From NCBI GenBank assembly GCA_023228195.1, contig JALOBR010000013.1, positions 1 to 22,651 of the forward strand: DNA of 22,651 nucleotides. Direction: 5' to 3'. A program made the translations under genes and the position numbers. Under the pieces are notes generated by a model, which saw only the letters and a list, made by a program, of their open reading frames with translations, ran no database searches and was not told the DNA's origin. Below are positions 1 to 7,288 of this stretch, one piece after another. Numbering within the stretch: position 1 is the stretch's first letter; the number at the start of each line of letters is the position of its first letter. Source of the stretch: Candidatus Omnitrophota bacterium. GTDB taxonomy: Bacteria; Omnitrophota; Gorgyraeia; Duberdicusellales; 4484-171.

Positions 1-2
1 GG

Positions 3-59
3 CATGGAGAATCCAGCAAAATCGAAGATGAAATCGTTTCTAATCCTTTTTTGAAATAA
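3..59 (+). CDS. 3' end of an unknown upstream gene (partial)
   Basis: Frame 3 is open from the window edge to a TAA at 57-59, giving an 18-residue C-terminal tail (HGESSKIEDEIVSNPFLK). The stop lies 3 bases before the recombinase start, as expected for a tight operon, and the composition looks protein-like. Too little is visible to name the family. A competing open frame (frame 1, stop TGA at 52-54) is also possible, so this is a tentative call. Confidence 0.35.
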   Translation, partial: HGESSKIEDEIVSNPFLK

Positions 60-62
60 GCA

Positions 63-950
63 ATGCAAATCTATCAAGAGGCATTTATCGATTACCTTAA
101 GGTAGAAAAGGGCCTTTCGCGCAATTCCATTCTTTCGTACAATCAGGATTTGAAAAAATATTTTGAGTACATGGATAAAAAGGGGATAAAAGAGCCTTCA
201 AAGATTGTCACCAAAGATATTTCCGAGTTTTTATTCGCGATGCGAAGCAGTATATCCGTAACCAGCATTTCCAGGGTGCTTTCAACAGTCAAAAGTTTTC
301 ATAAATTTTTAGTAAGAGAGAAAATTATATCTACTAATCCGTCTGAGTTTATCGAAACCCCGCGATTGGATAAAAAAATTCCTTCGTTTTTGAATTTTGA
401 GGAAGTGAATAGAATATTGAAGACGCCGAATTTAAGAAACCATCAAGGCATAAGAGACAGGGCAATTTTAGAGCTTATGTACGCGACAGGGCTGCGTGTT
501 TCAGAGGTATCATTTTTGAAAATATCTGACATAAACTTTGAGCTTGGGTTTATCAAATGTAAAGGTAAAGGCTCGAAAGAAAGAATTGTGCCTCTTGGTA
601 AAATCGCCAGAGATTTTATGCAAAAATATATCGATGAAGCAAGGCCCAGATTAGCAGGGAAAAAGCTGTCGTATTATATTTTTCTTGCTCAGGGAGCAAG
701 GCGGCTTAGCCGGCAAAGTATATGGAAAGCAATCAAGAGAAACGTGTCCCTTGCCGGCATACGAAAGCCTACAAGCCCGCATACGCTTAGACATTCTTTT
801 GCAACGCATCTCTTAGAAAGAGGGGCGGATTTAAGGAGCGTGCAGGAGATGCTGGGGCATTCCAGCATTACAACCACACAAATATATACGCATATAAACC
901 AAACGAGGTTAAAGGAAATACACACAAAATTCCATCCAAGAGCGCATTAA
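63..950 (+). CDS. xerC: Tyrosine site-specific recombinase, XerC/XerD type
   Basis: Tyrosine recombinase of the Xer family, which resolves chromosome dimers at dif during division. The 295 aa length is normal. An N-terminal SAM-like core-binding domain (about 1-90) precedes the catalytic domain (about 105-285). All catalytic residues can be placed: R145 (ATGLRVSEV), K169 (GKGSKER), H240 and R243 (SPHTLRHSFATHLL), H266 (LGHSSITTT) and the nucleophile Y275 (IYTHI). The ATG at 63 has no clear Shine-Dalgarno but gives the family-typical N-terminus (YLKVEKGLS). It sits 3 bases after the previous stop and 2 bases before the next gene, so it is probably in an operon. XerC and XerD cannot be told apart from this sequence; no phage or integron context suggests a mobile integrase. 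Confidence 0.93.
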   Translation: MQIYQEAFIDYLKVEKGLSRNSILSYNQDLKKYFEYMDKKGIKEPSKIVTKDISEFLFAMRSSISVTSISRVLSTVKSFHKFLVREKIISTNPSEFIETPRLDKKIPSFLNFEEVNRILKTPNLRNHQGIRDRAILELMYATGLRVSEVSFLKISDINFELGFIKCKGKGSKERIVPLGKIARDFMQKYIDEARPRLAGKKLSYYIFLAQGARRLSRQSIWKAIKRNVSLAGIRKPTSPHTLRHSFATHLLERGADLRSVQEMLGHSSITTTQIYTHINQTRLKEIHTKFHPRAH

Positions 951-952
951 TT

Positions 953-2230
953 ATGGTGAGTAAACTAAAAAATATAAATTCCTATTTTAAGCCTATACTC
1001 GAGAGCCTTTCTGAGCTTGCTGATAAGCTAAATGTAAGGGTTTATCTTGTCGGAGGTGTTGTAAGGGATCTTATGCTTGGCGAGAAGATATTTGATTTAG
1101 ATATAGTCGTTGAGGCTGATGCGATAGATTTTGCGCATAAGTTTGCAGATATACACAAAAAACAATTCAAAAAGCATCATACCTTCGGTACGGCTACTGT
1201 TTTTTTTGACAATCACCACATAGATTTTGTAACTGCGCGCAGCGAAATCTATTCTGGCTTTGGAGCGTTGCCGCGGGTTAAGCCTGCTTCTTTAAAAGAG
1301 GATCTGTTACGCAGGGATTTTACCATAAACGCAATGGCAATAAGTTTAAATAAATCTGATTACGGGAAATTGCTGGATTATTACTGCGGAGAAAAGGATT
1401 TAAAGAGCGGAATTATAAGGATTCTCCATGATGATAGTTTTATGGATGACCCTACTCGAATACTTCGGGCGATACGATTTGAGCAAAGATTTTCATTTAA
1501 ACTGGAAAAGGATACCCTTAAGCTGGCTAAAAAAGCAATAGGCAAGAATGCTTTTGGCCTGGTTAACCCTCACCGGCTAAGGGAAGAATTGATCCTTATA
1601 CTTAAGGAGCCTTTTCCGCGTAGGTATATCAAAAGGTTGTATGAATTAAGAATATTGTCTTTAATAGATAAAAATATTAAATTAAATAAAAATGATTTTC
1701 ATATTGTTGCAAGAATAGAGCAAGCGATAGGGTTTTATAAGGCCAGTTTTAAAAGGCATCGCCAGCTTGAAGAGTGGATTATCTATCTTATGGCTATTTT
1801 GCATAGAGTAGAAAGCGGCGAGGCAGCTAAATTCTTAGATACCTTTGGTTTTAGAAAGGGGGAAAAGATTCGAATCCTTTCGTTATATGGCAATGTGGAT
1901 AAAGTAAAACAATTAAATAAAAAAGTCCTACCGCATGTAATTTATAAAATACTTAATCCGTTAAGTTTCGAAAATATAATATTTTTTTATGCGTATTACC
2001 GGGGGAAAACGATAAGAAAACGTATAGGAATATTCCTTGATAAATTAATCAGCATACATTTAAGGCTAAAAGGGGAAGATTTACGAAGGCTTGGATTTAA
2101 GCCGCCTACTCTTTATGGAAAGCTTTTTGAAAGGCTTCTATACGCAAAAATAGATAAAGGTTTTAAAACATTTAAAGAAGAAATCTCTGAGGCGCATATC
2201 ATATTCGAAAACTGCCAAAGTAAACATTGA
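953..2230 (+). CDS. cca: CCA tRNA nucleotidyltransferase / poly(A) polymerase family protein
   Basis: Class II nucleotidyltransferase of the CCA-adding/poly(A) polymerase family, expected to add or repair the 3' CCA of tRNAs. The head domain has the GG-x-VRD signature (34-39), metal-binding D48 and D50 (FDLDIVVE), the RRDFTINAMA motif (120-129) and the DDPTRILRAIRF motif (165-176). The remaining ~250 residues are the helical neck/body/tail. I see no clear HD phosphohydrolase or CBS/DHH domain, so this is the plain form. Specificity (CCA, A-only or poly(A)) cannot be fixed by eye. The ATG at 953 follows the recombinase stop by 2 bases. The 3' end carries the -35 element of the next promoter. 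Confidence 0.9.
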   Translation: MVSKLKNINSYFKPILESLSELADKLNVRVYLVGGVVRDLMLGEKIFDLDIVVEADAIDFAHKFADIHKKQFKKHHTFGTATVFFDNHHIDFVTARSEIYSGFGALPRVKPASLKEDLLRRDFTINAMAISLNKSDYGKLLDYYCGEKDLKSGIIRILHDDSFMDDPTRILRAIRFEQRFSFKLEKDTLKLAKKAIGKNAFGLVNPHRLREELILILKEPFPRRYIKRLYELRILSLIDKNIKLNKNDFHIVARIEQAIGFYKASFKRHRQLEEWIIYLMAILHRVESGEAAKFLDTFGFRKGEKIRILSLYGNVDKVKQLNKKVLPHVIYKILNPLSFENIIFFYAYYRGKTIRKRIGIFLDKLISIHLRLKGEDLRRLGFKPPTLYGKLFERLLYAKIDKGFKTFKEEISEAHIIFENCQSKH

Positions 2231-2255
2231 TAATTATTAGACTTTAAGCTATAAT
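2227..2255 (+). promoter_or_regulatory. Sigma70-type promoter for rbfA-nrnA-truB-ribF
   Basis: TTGATA at 2227-2232 and a perfect TATAAT at 2250-2255 are separated by 17 bases. The -35 hexamer overlaps the stop of the preceding gene. The predicted start, near 2262, leaves about 50 bases of leader before the rbfA ATG with its GGAG at 2304-2307. This is a match to consensus only. Confidence 0.6.
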
Positions 2256-2313
2256 CTCATTTCGTTAAATTTATCTTTTAACTCGTAGATTACAATCTAA
2301 AACGGAGAAATCT

Positions 2314-2673
2314 ATGTCTTTACGGATGGAAAAAGTAAACAGCGAAATACAAAAGCAGCTTATGGATATAATTCAAAAAGAAATAGATGATCCTTGCGTC
2401 GGATTTTTATCCATAACGAAAGTAGATACTACTTCCGACCTGAAGGAAAGTAGAATCTACTTTAGCCTGTTAGATGAAACAAAATACGATAGAGTTAAAG
2501 ATATACTTAAGGCAATGAACGCTTTTATACGCGTACTTTTAGGAAAAAGAATCCAGCTGAAGATTCTTCCGGAACTTAAGTTTATACCGGATACTTCCAT
2601 AAAATACAGCGTAGATATGTATAAAAAAATCGAAGAAGTAAGAAGGGACGACCAGGAAAGAGAATCCAAATGA
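2314..2673 (+). CDS. rbfA: Ribosome-binding factor A
   Basis: RbfA is a small KH-fold protein that binds the 30S subunit and helps late 16S rRNA processing. The 119 aa product starts with the usual helix (RMEKVNSEIQKQL), followed by IQKEIDDPCVGFLSITKVD (about 20-38) and the conserved C-terminal strand RIQLKILPELKFIPDTS (79-95). The ATG has a clear GGAG 6 bases upstream. The stop overlaps the next start as ATGA (2670-2673), which implies translational coupling. Its partners nrnA, truB and ribF are the usual neighbours of rbfA in many bacteria, although infB, often upstream, is absent here. Confidence 0.95.
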   Translation: MSLRMEKVNSEIQKQLMDIIQKEIDDPCVGFLSITKVDTTSDLKESRIYFSLLDETKYDRVKDILKAMNAFIRVLLGKRIQLKILPELKFIPDTSIKYSVDMYKKIEEVRRDDQERESK

Positions 2674-3668
2674 GGAATTCATTGAAAGAGATAGTTGATA
2701 AAATAAAAAACAGTAAAAGTTTTCTTATAACCGCGCATGTAAGCCTGGAAGGGGATGCTTTAGGATCAGAGCTTGCAGCTTACGCGTTATTAAAAAGACT
2801 TAAGAAAAGGGTGGTAGTTTGTAACAACGACCATACGCCCCCAATATATAAATTCCTACCGAATTCCGGAGTCGTAAAAAATGTTCTTAAAGAAGATAAA
2901 TTTGATGTTGCTATGGTGCTTGATTGTTCAGATTCTTCACGCACCGGCAAGGTTAAGGATTATCTTGCCCGGGCAAAGTGCGTCATAAATATCGACCATC
3001 ACATAAGTAATACTTTTTTCGGAGACTTGAATTGGGTTGATCCAAAAGCAAGCTCTGCCTGCCAGATATTGTATGAGCTTTGCGATAAGATGAAAATAAT
3101 GGACAAAAACATTGCACTATGCCTTTATACCGGAATTTTTACCGATACAGGAAACTTTACCTATACAAACACTACGAAGGAAACGCACAGAATAGTTGCC
3201 AATCTTATGCATTACGGCGTGTCTCCGCGCCTGGCTTACGAGAACGTGCATAGCCTTTGTGAGGATAAAGACTTAAAGCTTATCGGGAGAATTATTTCTC
3301 ATCTTAAGTTTGATGCTTCACGGAGAATCTGTTGGGCAATTATAAATAAGTGGGAAGATAAAGACTATGATTTAACGGAAGTGATATTTTCAATAATGCG
3401 TCTTTTAAAAAATGTAGAAGTTTTAATCTTCTTTAAAAAAATGGATAAAAACAAAATAAGAGTTAATTTTCGTTCCAGGCCAACTGTTGATGTTAATCGT
3501 ATTGCACGATTTTTTGGCGGAGGAGGGCACAGGAGCGCTAGTGGAACTACTATTGAAGGTGAATTAGCCCAGACTGAAAAAAAAGTTATTTCTTTTGTAA
3601 AAAGATATACAAATAAACTGGAGCCCCGCGGGCGTGCCCGTGGAATTCTGGCAAAGGGATTAAAATGA
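2670..3668 (+). CDS. nrnA: DHH/DHHA1 phosphoesterase (NrnA-like, nanoRNase/pAp phosphatase)
   Basis: Mn-dependent DHH-family phosphoesterase resembling NrnA, which degrades 2-5 nt RNAs and dephosphorylates pAp. The motifs appear in order: HVSLEGDALGS (23-33), MVLDCSD with D85, the DHH triad at 109-111 (NIDHHISN), TGIFTDTGNF with D159, and the DHHA1 substrate loop GGGGHRSASG (283-292). The 332 aa length is near normal. Two oddities: the first metal motif reads LEGD where PDGD is usual (conservative Asp-to-Glu), and the last ~15 residues (PRGRARGILAKGLK) are a basic tail encoded by a short GC-rich, hairpin-forming stretch unlike its surroundings. The start overlaps rbfA and the stop overlaps truB, both as ATGA. 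Confidence 0.92.
   Translation: MRNSLKEIVDKIKNSKSFLITAHVSLEGDALGSELAAYALLKRLKKRVVVCNNDHTPPIYKFLPNSGVVKNVLKEDKFDVAMVLDCSDSSRTGKVKDYLARAKCVINIDHHISNTFFGDLNWVDPKASSACQILYELCDKMKIMDKNIALCLYTGIFTDTGNFTYTNTTKETHRIVANLMHYGVSPRLAYENVHSLCEDKDLKLIGRIISHLKFDASRRICWAIINKWEDKDYDLTEVIFSIMRLLKNVEVLIFFKKMDKNKIRVNFRSRPTVDVNRIARFFGGGGHRSASGTTIEGELAQTEKKVISFVKRYTNKLEPRGRARGILAKGLK
3624..3641 (+). repeat. GC-rich inverted repeat in the nrnA 3' end
   Basis: A locally very GC-rich patch contains CGGGC-GT-GCCCG with 5-bp arms, extendable through a G:U pair to CGCGGGCGTGCCCGTG. It lies inside the last codons of the nrnA-like gene, about 25 bases before truB. It could be a small repeat insertion or an RNA hairpin at the nrnA/truB junction. 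It is not a terminator, as no T-run follows. Bounds are approximate. Confidence 0.35.
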
Positions 3669-4360
3669 ATATGACAAAACTACCGAAGAGTAATAATGTA
3701 GAAGGGCTTCTCTTGGTTTCAAAGCCGGGCAATATGACATCCCATGATATTGTTGATTTTGTCCGCAATAAACTGGGAACCCGGCGCGTTGGCCATGCAG
3801 GAACGCTTGACCCGTTAGCTGAAGGGTTGTTAATTGTGCTTGTTGGAAGATACACCAAACTTTTTCCGAAGTTTGTAAATTTTGATAAGGAATATCTTGG
3901 GGTTCTAAAGTTAGGCGAAGTAACTACAACGGGTGATTGTGAAGGGCAATTAGTAAAACAAGAGGATTATTCATACATAACGGAAAGCAAAATAAATGAA
4001 GTTTTCCCTTCGTTCGAAGGAGAGATAGAACAGGTTCCTCCTATGGTCAGCGCCGTAAGAGTTGGAGGAAAAAGGCTCTATAGCCTTGCAAGAAAGGGGA
4101 TAACTATTGCAAGGAGCGCTCGCAAGATAAACATATATTCCTTAAAAATATTGAGCATAAATCTTCCTTTTGTTGAATTCTGCGTTCGTTGCTCAAAGGG
4201 AACTTATGTCAGAAAGCTTGCTGAAGACATAGGTGAACGCCTTGGCTGCGGCGCGCATATTATTAAAATAAAAAGATTAAGCATCGGAAGATTTAAGCTT
4301 GAAGATGCTGTAAAATTAGATGACATAGATGAAAGTCGTCTACAAAAAACTACCATCTAA
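3665..4360 (+). CDS. truB: tRNA pseudouridine(55) synthase
   Basis: TruB converts U55 in the T-loop of tRNAs to pseudouridine. The 231 aa product has the N-terminal GLLLVSKPGNMTSHD motif (14-28), the catalytic loop GHAGTLDPLAEGLL with nucleophile D49, and the QVPPMVSAVRVGGKRLYSLARKG segment that lines the active site. The conserved KGTYVRKLAEDIG motif is near the C-terminus. It lacks a long C-terminal PUA extension, so it is a short TruB. The start overlaps the nrnA stop (ATGA, 3665-3668) with AAGGG about 7 bases upstream. The 3' end overlaps ribF by 32 bases. Confidence 0.96.
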   Translation: MNMTKLPKSNNVEGLLLVSKPGNMTSHDIVDFVRNKLGTRRVGHAGTLDPLAEGLLIVLVGRYTKLFPKFVNFDKEYLGVLKLGEVTTTGDCEGQLVKQEDYSYITESKINEVFPSFEGEIEQVPPMVSAVRVGGKRLYSLARKGITIARSARKINIYSLKILSINLPFVEFCVRCSKGTYVRKLAEDIGERLGCGAHIIKIKRLSIGRFKLEDAVKLDDIDESRLQKTTI

Positions 4361-5312
4361 AAAAATAAACTGCATAGCCACGATAGGCGTTTTTGACGGT
4401 ATCCACCTTGGTCACAGATTTATTTTGGAAAAATTAAAAAACCTCTCTTTGCGTCAAAAAATACCCTCACTCGTTGTTACTTTTGATGTCCTTCCGCAAA
4501 CATTATTAGAAAAATCAAACCGGCATAAATCCGATGAATTTCACGGTTTTCTTACCGACATAGAAGATAGAAAAATTATCTTTGCTTCACTTGGCATAGA
4601 TTATTTATGGTTTCTTAAAACCAATAAATCATTCCTTAGGCTTTCCGGAAAACAATTCCTTGAATATCTTTTTCGTTATTTTTCCCCCAAACATTTATTG
4701 GTTGGTGAAGATTTTCGTTTTGGATATAAAGGAAAATCCTGCATAAGGTATTTAGAAAAGGTGTCAGATAAGTATGGTTTTGATGTTACAGTTTTAAAGA
4801 AAATCCGCAAAAACGGGAGAATCTTGAGCAGCTCCCTCATAAGGCATTTGATAAAAAATGCAGCTTTCGGAAAGATTGAAAAATTTTTAGGCAGAAATTA
4901 TTTTATAAAAGGAAAAATAGTAAAGGGAAGCGGCTTAGGGAGAAGGCTTGGGTATCCTACGGCAAATATTGATTACGACGGTTATGTAATTCCTGTAAGC
5001 GGAGTCTACTCCGCAATTATTGAAACAGGCAATATGCGTTATTTATGCGCCGTAAATATCGGAGAGCGCCCGAGCATAAATAAAAGCGCGGAAAAAATTC
5101 TGGAAGCGCATATAATAAATTTCAAACGAAATATTTTAGGCGAAAAAATAAAATTGATGTTTATCGAAAGAATCAGGAACGAAAAAAAATTTTCTTCAAA
5201 AGAAAATTTGATAAAGGCGATAACAAGAGATGTTTCTTACGTAAAAAAACACTATTCAAAATTCAACAATTTAAATGCAAATTCTTTGTTTGTGCCCACG
5301 CCTTGTTCATAA
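4329..5312 (+). CDS. ribF: Bifunctional riboflavin kinase / FAD synthetase
   Basis: RibF phosphorylates riboflavin to FMN and adenylylates FMN to FAD. The N-terminal nucleotidyltransferase domain (about 13-180) shows TIGVFDGIHLGH (18-29), VGEDFRFG (125-132) and the LSSSLIR variant of ISSTRIR (166-172). The C-terminal flavokinase domain (about 185-310) has GSGLGRRLGYPTAN (200-213), GVYS, and LEAHI with the likely catalytic E259. The 327 aa length is standard. The start lies inside truB (32-base overlap) with only a weak ribosome binding site, suggesting coupling. A short variable tail follows residue 310. It is the last gene of the first operon: a putative terminator and a new promoter follow. 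Confidence 0.95.
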   Translation: MKVVYKKLPSKKINCIATIGVFDGIHLGHRFILEKLKNLSLRQKIPSLVVTFDVLPQTLLEKSNRHKSDEFHGFLTDIEDRKIIFASLGIDYLWFLKTNKSFLRLSGKQFLEYLFRYFSPKHLLVGEDFRFGYKGKSCIRYLEKVSDKYGFDVTVLKKIRKNGRILSSSLIRHLIKNAAFGKIEKFLGRNYFIKGKIVKGSGLGRRLGYPTANIDYDGYVIPVSGVYSAIIETGNMRYLCAVNIGERPSINKSAEKILEAHIINFKRNILGEKIKLMFIERIRNEKKFSSKENLIKAITRDVSYVKKHYSKFNNLNANSLFVPTPCS

Positions 5313-5340
5313 CGGATAAGGCTTTTAAGCGTTCCGTTTT
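5311..5340 (+). terminator. Possible Rho-independent terminator after ribF
   Basis: AACGGA (5311-5316) and TCCGTT (5333-5338) can pair around a 16-base loop that contains a further CTT/AAG pair. A short TTTT run at 5337-5340 follows. The stem overlaps the ribF stop codon. The T-run is short and interrupted by CCC, so it may be weak, but the location just before the mraZ promoter is sensible. Confidence 0.4.
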
Positions 5341-5419
5341 CCCGCCATCAATCTATAGTATACACTTCAAGCCTAAGCCACAACTTATTGTATCCCAATG
5401 ATTTATTAGTGAAAAACCA

Positions 5420-5448
5420 TTGACAAATTTGGAGTGGGGCATTATATT
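5420..5448 (+). promoter_or_regulatory. Sigma70-type promoter of mraZ (dcw promoter)
   Basis: A perfect TTGACA (5420-5425) and TATATT (5443-5448) are separated by 17 bases. Transcription would start near 5455, giving a leader of about 25 bases. The rest of the ribF-mraZ gap (5341-5419) shows nothing I can name. This is the strongest promoter-like match in the window and precedes the whole dcw run. Confidence 0.75.
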
Positions 5449-5451
5449 TGT

Positions 5452-5478
5452 ATTGTGACACAAAGTGGAGTGAAGTGG
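5452..5478 (+). promoter_or_regulatory. Predicted MraZ operator (10-bp-period GTGG repeats)
   Basis: Direct repeats AAAGTGG (5462-5468) and GAAGTGG (5472-5478) are spaced at exactly 10 bases. A weaker copy in the same register, ATTGTGA (5452-5458), precedes them, and a GAGTGGG lies near 5432. MraZ proteins are known to bind short tandem GTGG/TGGG-type repeats with a one-helical-turn period in their own promoter. The repeats run from the transcription start through the ribosome binding site, so bound MraZ could block both steps. Operator function is inferred. Confidence 0.65.
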
Positions 5479-5479
5479 A

Positions 5480-5914
5480 ATGTGGTATGGCGAATATATA
5501 CACAAATTGGACACGAAGGACAGATTTGTCCTTCCGGCAAAATTCAGAGAAAAAATAAAGGCCTTCGAGAGTAAAATTTTCTACTTAACCCGTGGACTCG
5601 AAGGCTGTCTTTTTCTTTTCTCGCAGGACGTGTGGCAGACGCTTGAAGAAAAGCTTAAAAACGTATCTTTTACAAAGCAGGAAGGAAGATCTTTTAACCG
5701 GTTATATTTCAGCGGCGCCCAGGAAATTGAAGTTGACGCGCAGGGAAGAGTTTTTATCCCGGGTTACCTTAAGGAATTTTCCCAGATAAAAAGAGACATA
5801 GTTATCGTCGGTGTCGGAGACAGAATTGAAATATGGGACAAGGAATGTTGGAGCAGATTTTATCAGGAAAACAAGAAAAAATTTGAAAACGCAGCGGAGA
5901 ATCTTTTTATATAA
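5480..5914 (+). CDS. mraZ: Transcriptional regulator MraZ
   Basis: MraZ is a DNA-binding protein that regulates the dcw cluster and forms ring-shaped oligomers of duplicated AbrB-like (SpoVT-like) domains. The 144 aa product has both halves: DTKDRFVLPAKFR (11-23) and DAQGRVFIP (86-94). The first has Asp where Gly is usual in DxKGR; the second is canonical. The ATG at 5480 has GGAG at 5467-5470, embedded in the predicted operator. It is the first gene of the division cluster. A 51-base gap separates it from rsmH. Confidence 0.95.
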   Translation: MWYGEYIHKLDTKDRFVLPAKFREKIKAFESKIFYLTRGLEGCLFLFSQDVWQTLEEKLKNVSFTKQEGRSFNRLYFSGAQEIEVDAQGRVFIPGYLKEFSQIKRDIVIVGVGDRIEIWDKECWSRFYQENKKKFENAAENLFI

Positions 5915-5930
5915 AAATTTACTAATATGT

Positions 5931-5958
5931 TTGTAATCCCTATAAAAATATGTACAAT
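5931..5958 (+). promoter_or_regulatory. Weak internal promoter before rsmH
   Basis: TTGTAA (5931-5936) and TACAAT (5953-5958) are separated by 16 bases in the mraZ-rsmH gap. The predicted start falls at about 5965, right at the first possible rsmH ATG. That would favour the downstream ATG at 5999 unless the message is leaderless. Consensus match only. Confidence 0.35.
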
Positions 5959-5965
5959 ATAAAAT

Positions 5966-6892
5966 ATGAACCAATTATTAGATAGAAACGAAACAAAAAT
6001 GAAAGAAGTTTTTCACTATCCCGTTATGCACCGGGAAATCATTGAATTATTGGATATAAAGAATAAAAAAATTATAGTTGATTGTACTGCCGGGCTTGGT
6101 TCGCACGCTTTGAAGATTGCGGAGATTATACAGCCGGATTCATATTACATAGGAATCGATAAAGACGAAGAAACATTAAAAATAGTTAATGATAAGCTTA
6201 CCAAAACAAATATAAAATTCAGCCTTGTAAAAGGTAATTTTTCCGACGTAGATGGTATTTTAAAAAAATTAGGAATTTCTAAAGCAGACGTATTTTTGTT
6301 TGATTTGGGTATATCTATGTATCAACTTACTGATCCTGAAAGAGGTTTCAGTTTTATGAAAGAAGGCCCCTTGGACATGAGGATGGATAGAGAATCTTTT
6401 ATCTCTGCCTATGATCTTGTAAACAATTTAAGTGAGTTTGAACTAGAAAATATATTTAGAAAATTCGGAGAAGAAAAATATGCGAGAAGGGTTGCGCATG
6501 TGCTTGTTGAAAAAAGACGAGAAGAGCCTATTTCGAGCACAACGCAATTAACCAAGGTAATTTTAAGCGCTATGCCTCATACGGTTTTTAAATATAAAAT
6601 ACATCCGGCAACCAGGATATTCCAGGCTTTAAGAATAGCCGTGAATCGTGAGCTTGAAGCTTTGAAAGCCGGTATAGAAAAAGCTATTAATTTGTTAAGC
6701 AGCGGAGGGCGTATTGGTGTGATTTCTTTCCATTCGCTCGAAGATAGAATCGTAAAGCATACATTTAAGGAATTTGATTCACGCGGTATACTGAAAATTC
6801 TAACAAAAAAACCAATAACCCCTGGCAAAGAGGAATTGGTAGAAAACATTGCTTCGCGTTCAGGAAAGTTACGTGTAGCAGAAAAAATATAA
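5966..6892 (+). CDS. rsmH: 16S rRNA (cytosine(1402)-N(4))-methyltransferase
   Basis: RsmH (MraW) methylates N4 of C1402 in 16S rRNA using S-adenosylmethionine. Numbering from the ATG at 5966 gives 308 aa, with the SAM-binding loop VDCTAGLGSH (38-47), acidic IGIDKD, DLGISMYQL (113-121), RGFSF, MDMR-type LDMRMD, HPATRIFQALRIAVNREL (213-230), ISFHSLEDRIVK (253-264) and the basic tail SRSGKLRVAEK (298-307). RsmH usually begins close to a FHxPV motif. The second ATG at 5999 (MKEVFHYPV) would give 297 aa, fits the family better, and leaves room for a leader from the promoter just upstream. Neither ATG has a strong ribosome binding site, so the start is uncertain. Confidence 0.95.
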   Translation: MNQLLDRNETKMKEVFHYPVMHREIIELLDIKNKKIIVDCTAGLGSHALKIAEIIQPDSYYIGIDKDEETLKIVNDKLTKTNIKFSLVKGNFSDVDGILKKLGISKADVFLFDLGISMYQLTDPERGFSFMKEGPLDMRMDRESFISAYDLVNNLSEFELENIFRKFGEEKYARRVAHVLVEKRREEPISSTTQLTKVILSAMPHTVFKYKIHPATRIFQALRIAVNRELEALKAGIEKAINLLSSGGRIGVISFHSLEDRIVKHTFKEFDSRGILKILTKKPITPGKEELVENIASRSGKLRVAEKI

Positions 6893-6896
6893 TATT

Positions 6897-7256
6897 ATGA
6901 GAAAAAAAACTTTTGCCATTTCAATCGTTTTCTTATTCATAGCCAGCCTTATTTTTCTTCATCAAAAAATCCTCATTTACGTGGAAGCCTACAAGATAAG
7001 TAAAAACCATCGTTTATCTAACGAGCTTGTTGATAGGAGAGACTACTTAGTATATAATCTTACGAAAGAGACTTCGGTACAAAAGATAAACCAGTGGGCG
7101 GAAAAAAATAACTTTTTGCCTACTGAAAAGGTTCTTGCTTTGGACTTAAGGCGTGCGGAGCCGGTAAAATCTACCAATAAAGTTATGGCTATGTTTAATG
7201 ATATTTTAGGCATACCGACTGGCTCATCCACGGCACTTGCGGGCGAAAAAGAATAA
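6897..7256 (+). CDS. ftsL: FtsL-like small bitopic division protein
   Basis: FtsL is a small divisome protein that links FtsQ and FtsB to FtsW-FtsI. The assignment rests on position between rsmH and ftsI and on architecture. The 119 aa product has a short basic N-terminus (MRKK), one membrane segment (about 5-26), then a helical, charged periplasmic stretch. The segment TSVQKINQWAEKNNFL (59-74) resembles the end of the FtsL coiled coil. FtsL sequences diverge too much for confident recognition by motif. The start lies 4 bases after the rsmH stop, with no obvious Shine-Dalgarno. A 32-base gap separates it from ftsI. Confidence 0.7.
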   Translation: MRKKTFAISIVFLFIASLIFLHQKILIYVEAYKISKNHRLSNELVDRRDYLVYNLTKETSVQKINQWAEKNNFLPTEKVLALDLRRAEPVKSTNKVMAMFNDILGIPTGSSTALAGEKE

Positions 7257-7288
7257 TCTAAAACTTCTCCCTAGTCTTTAAATTAAAA

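Noticed and set aside
63..950. Integrase of a mobile element
   Set aside because: The tyrosine recombinase has normal XerC/D length and sits in an operon with a tRNA nucleotidyltransferase. No attachment site, tRNA gene or cargo genes are present.
5592..5789. Second 65-codon frame inside mraZ
   Set aside because: It lies wholly within mraZ in another frame, with no ribosome binding site and no protein-like pattern.
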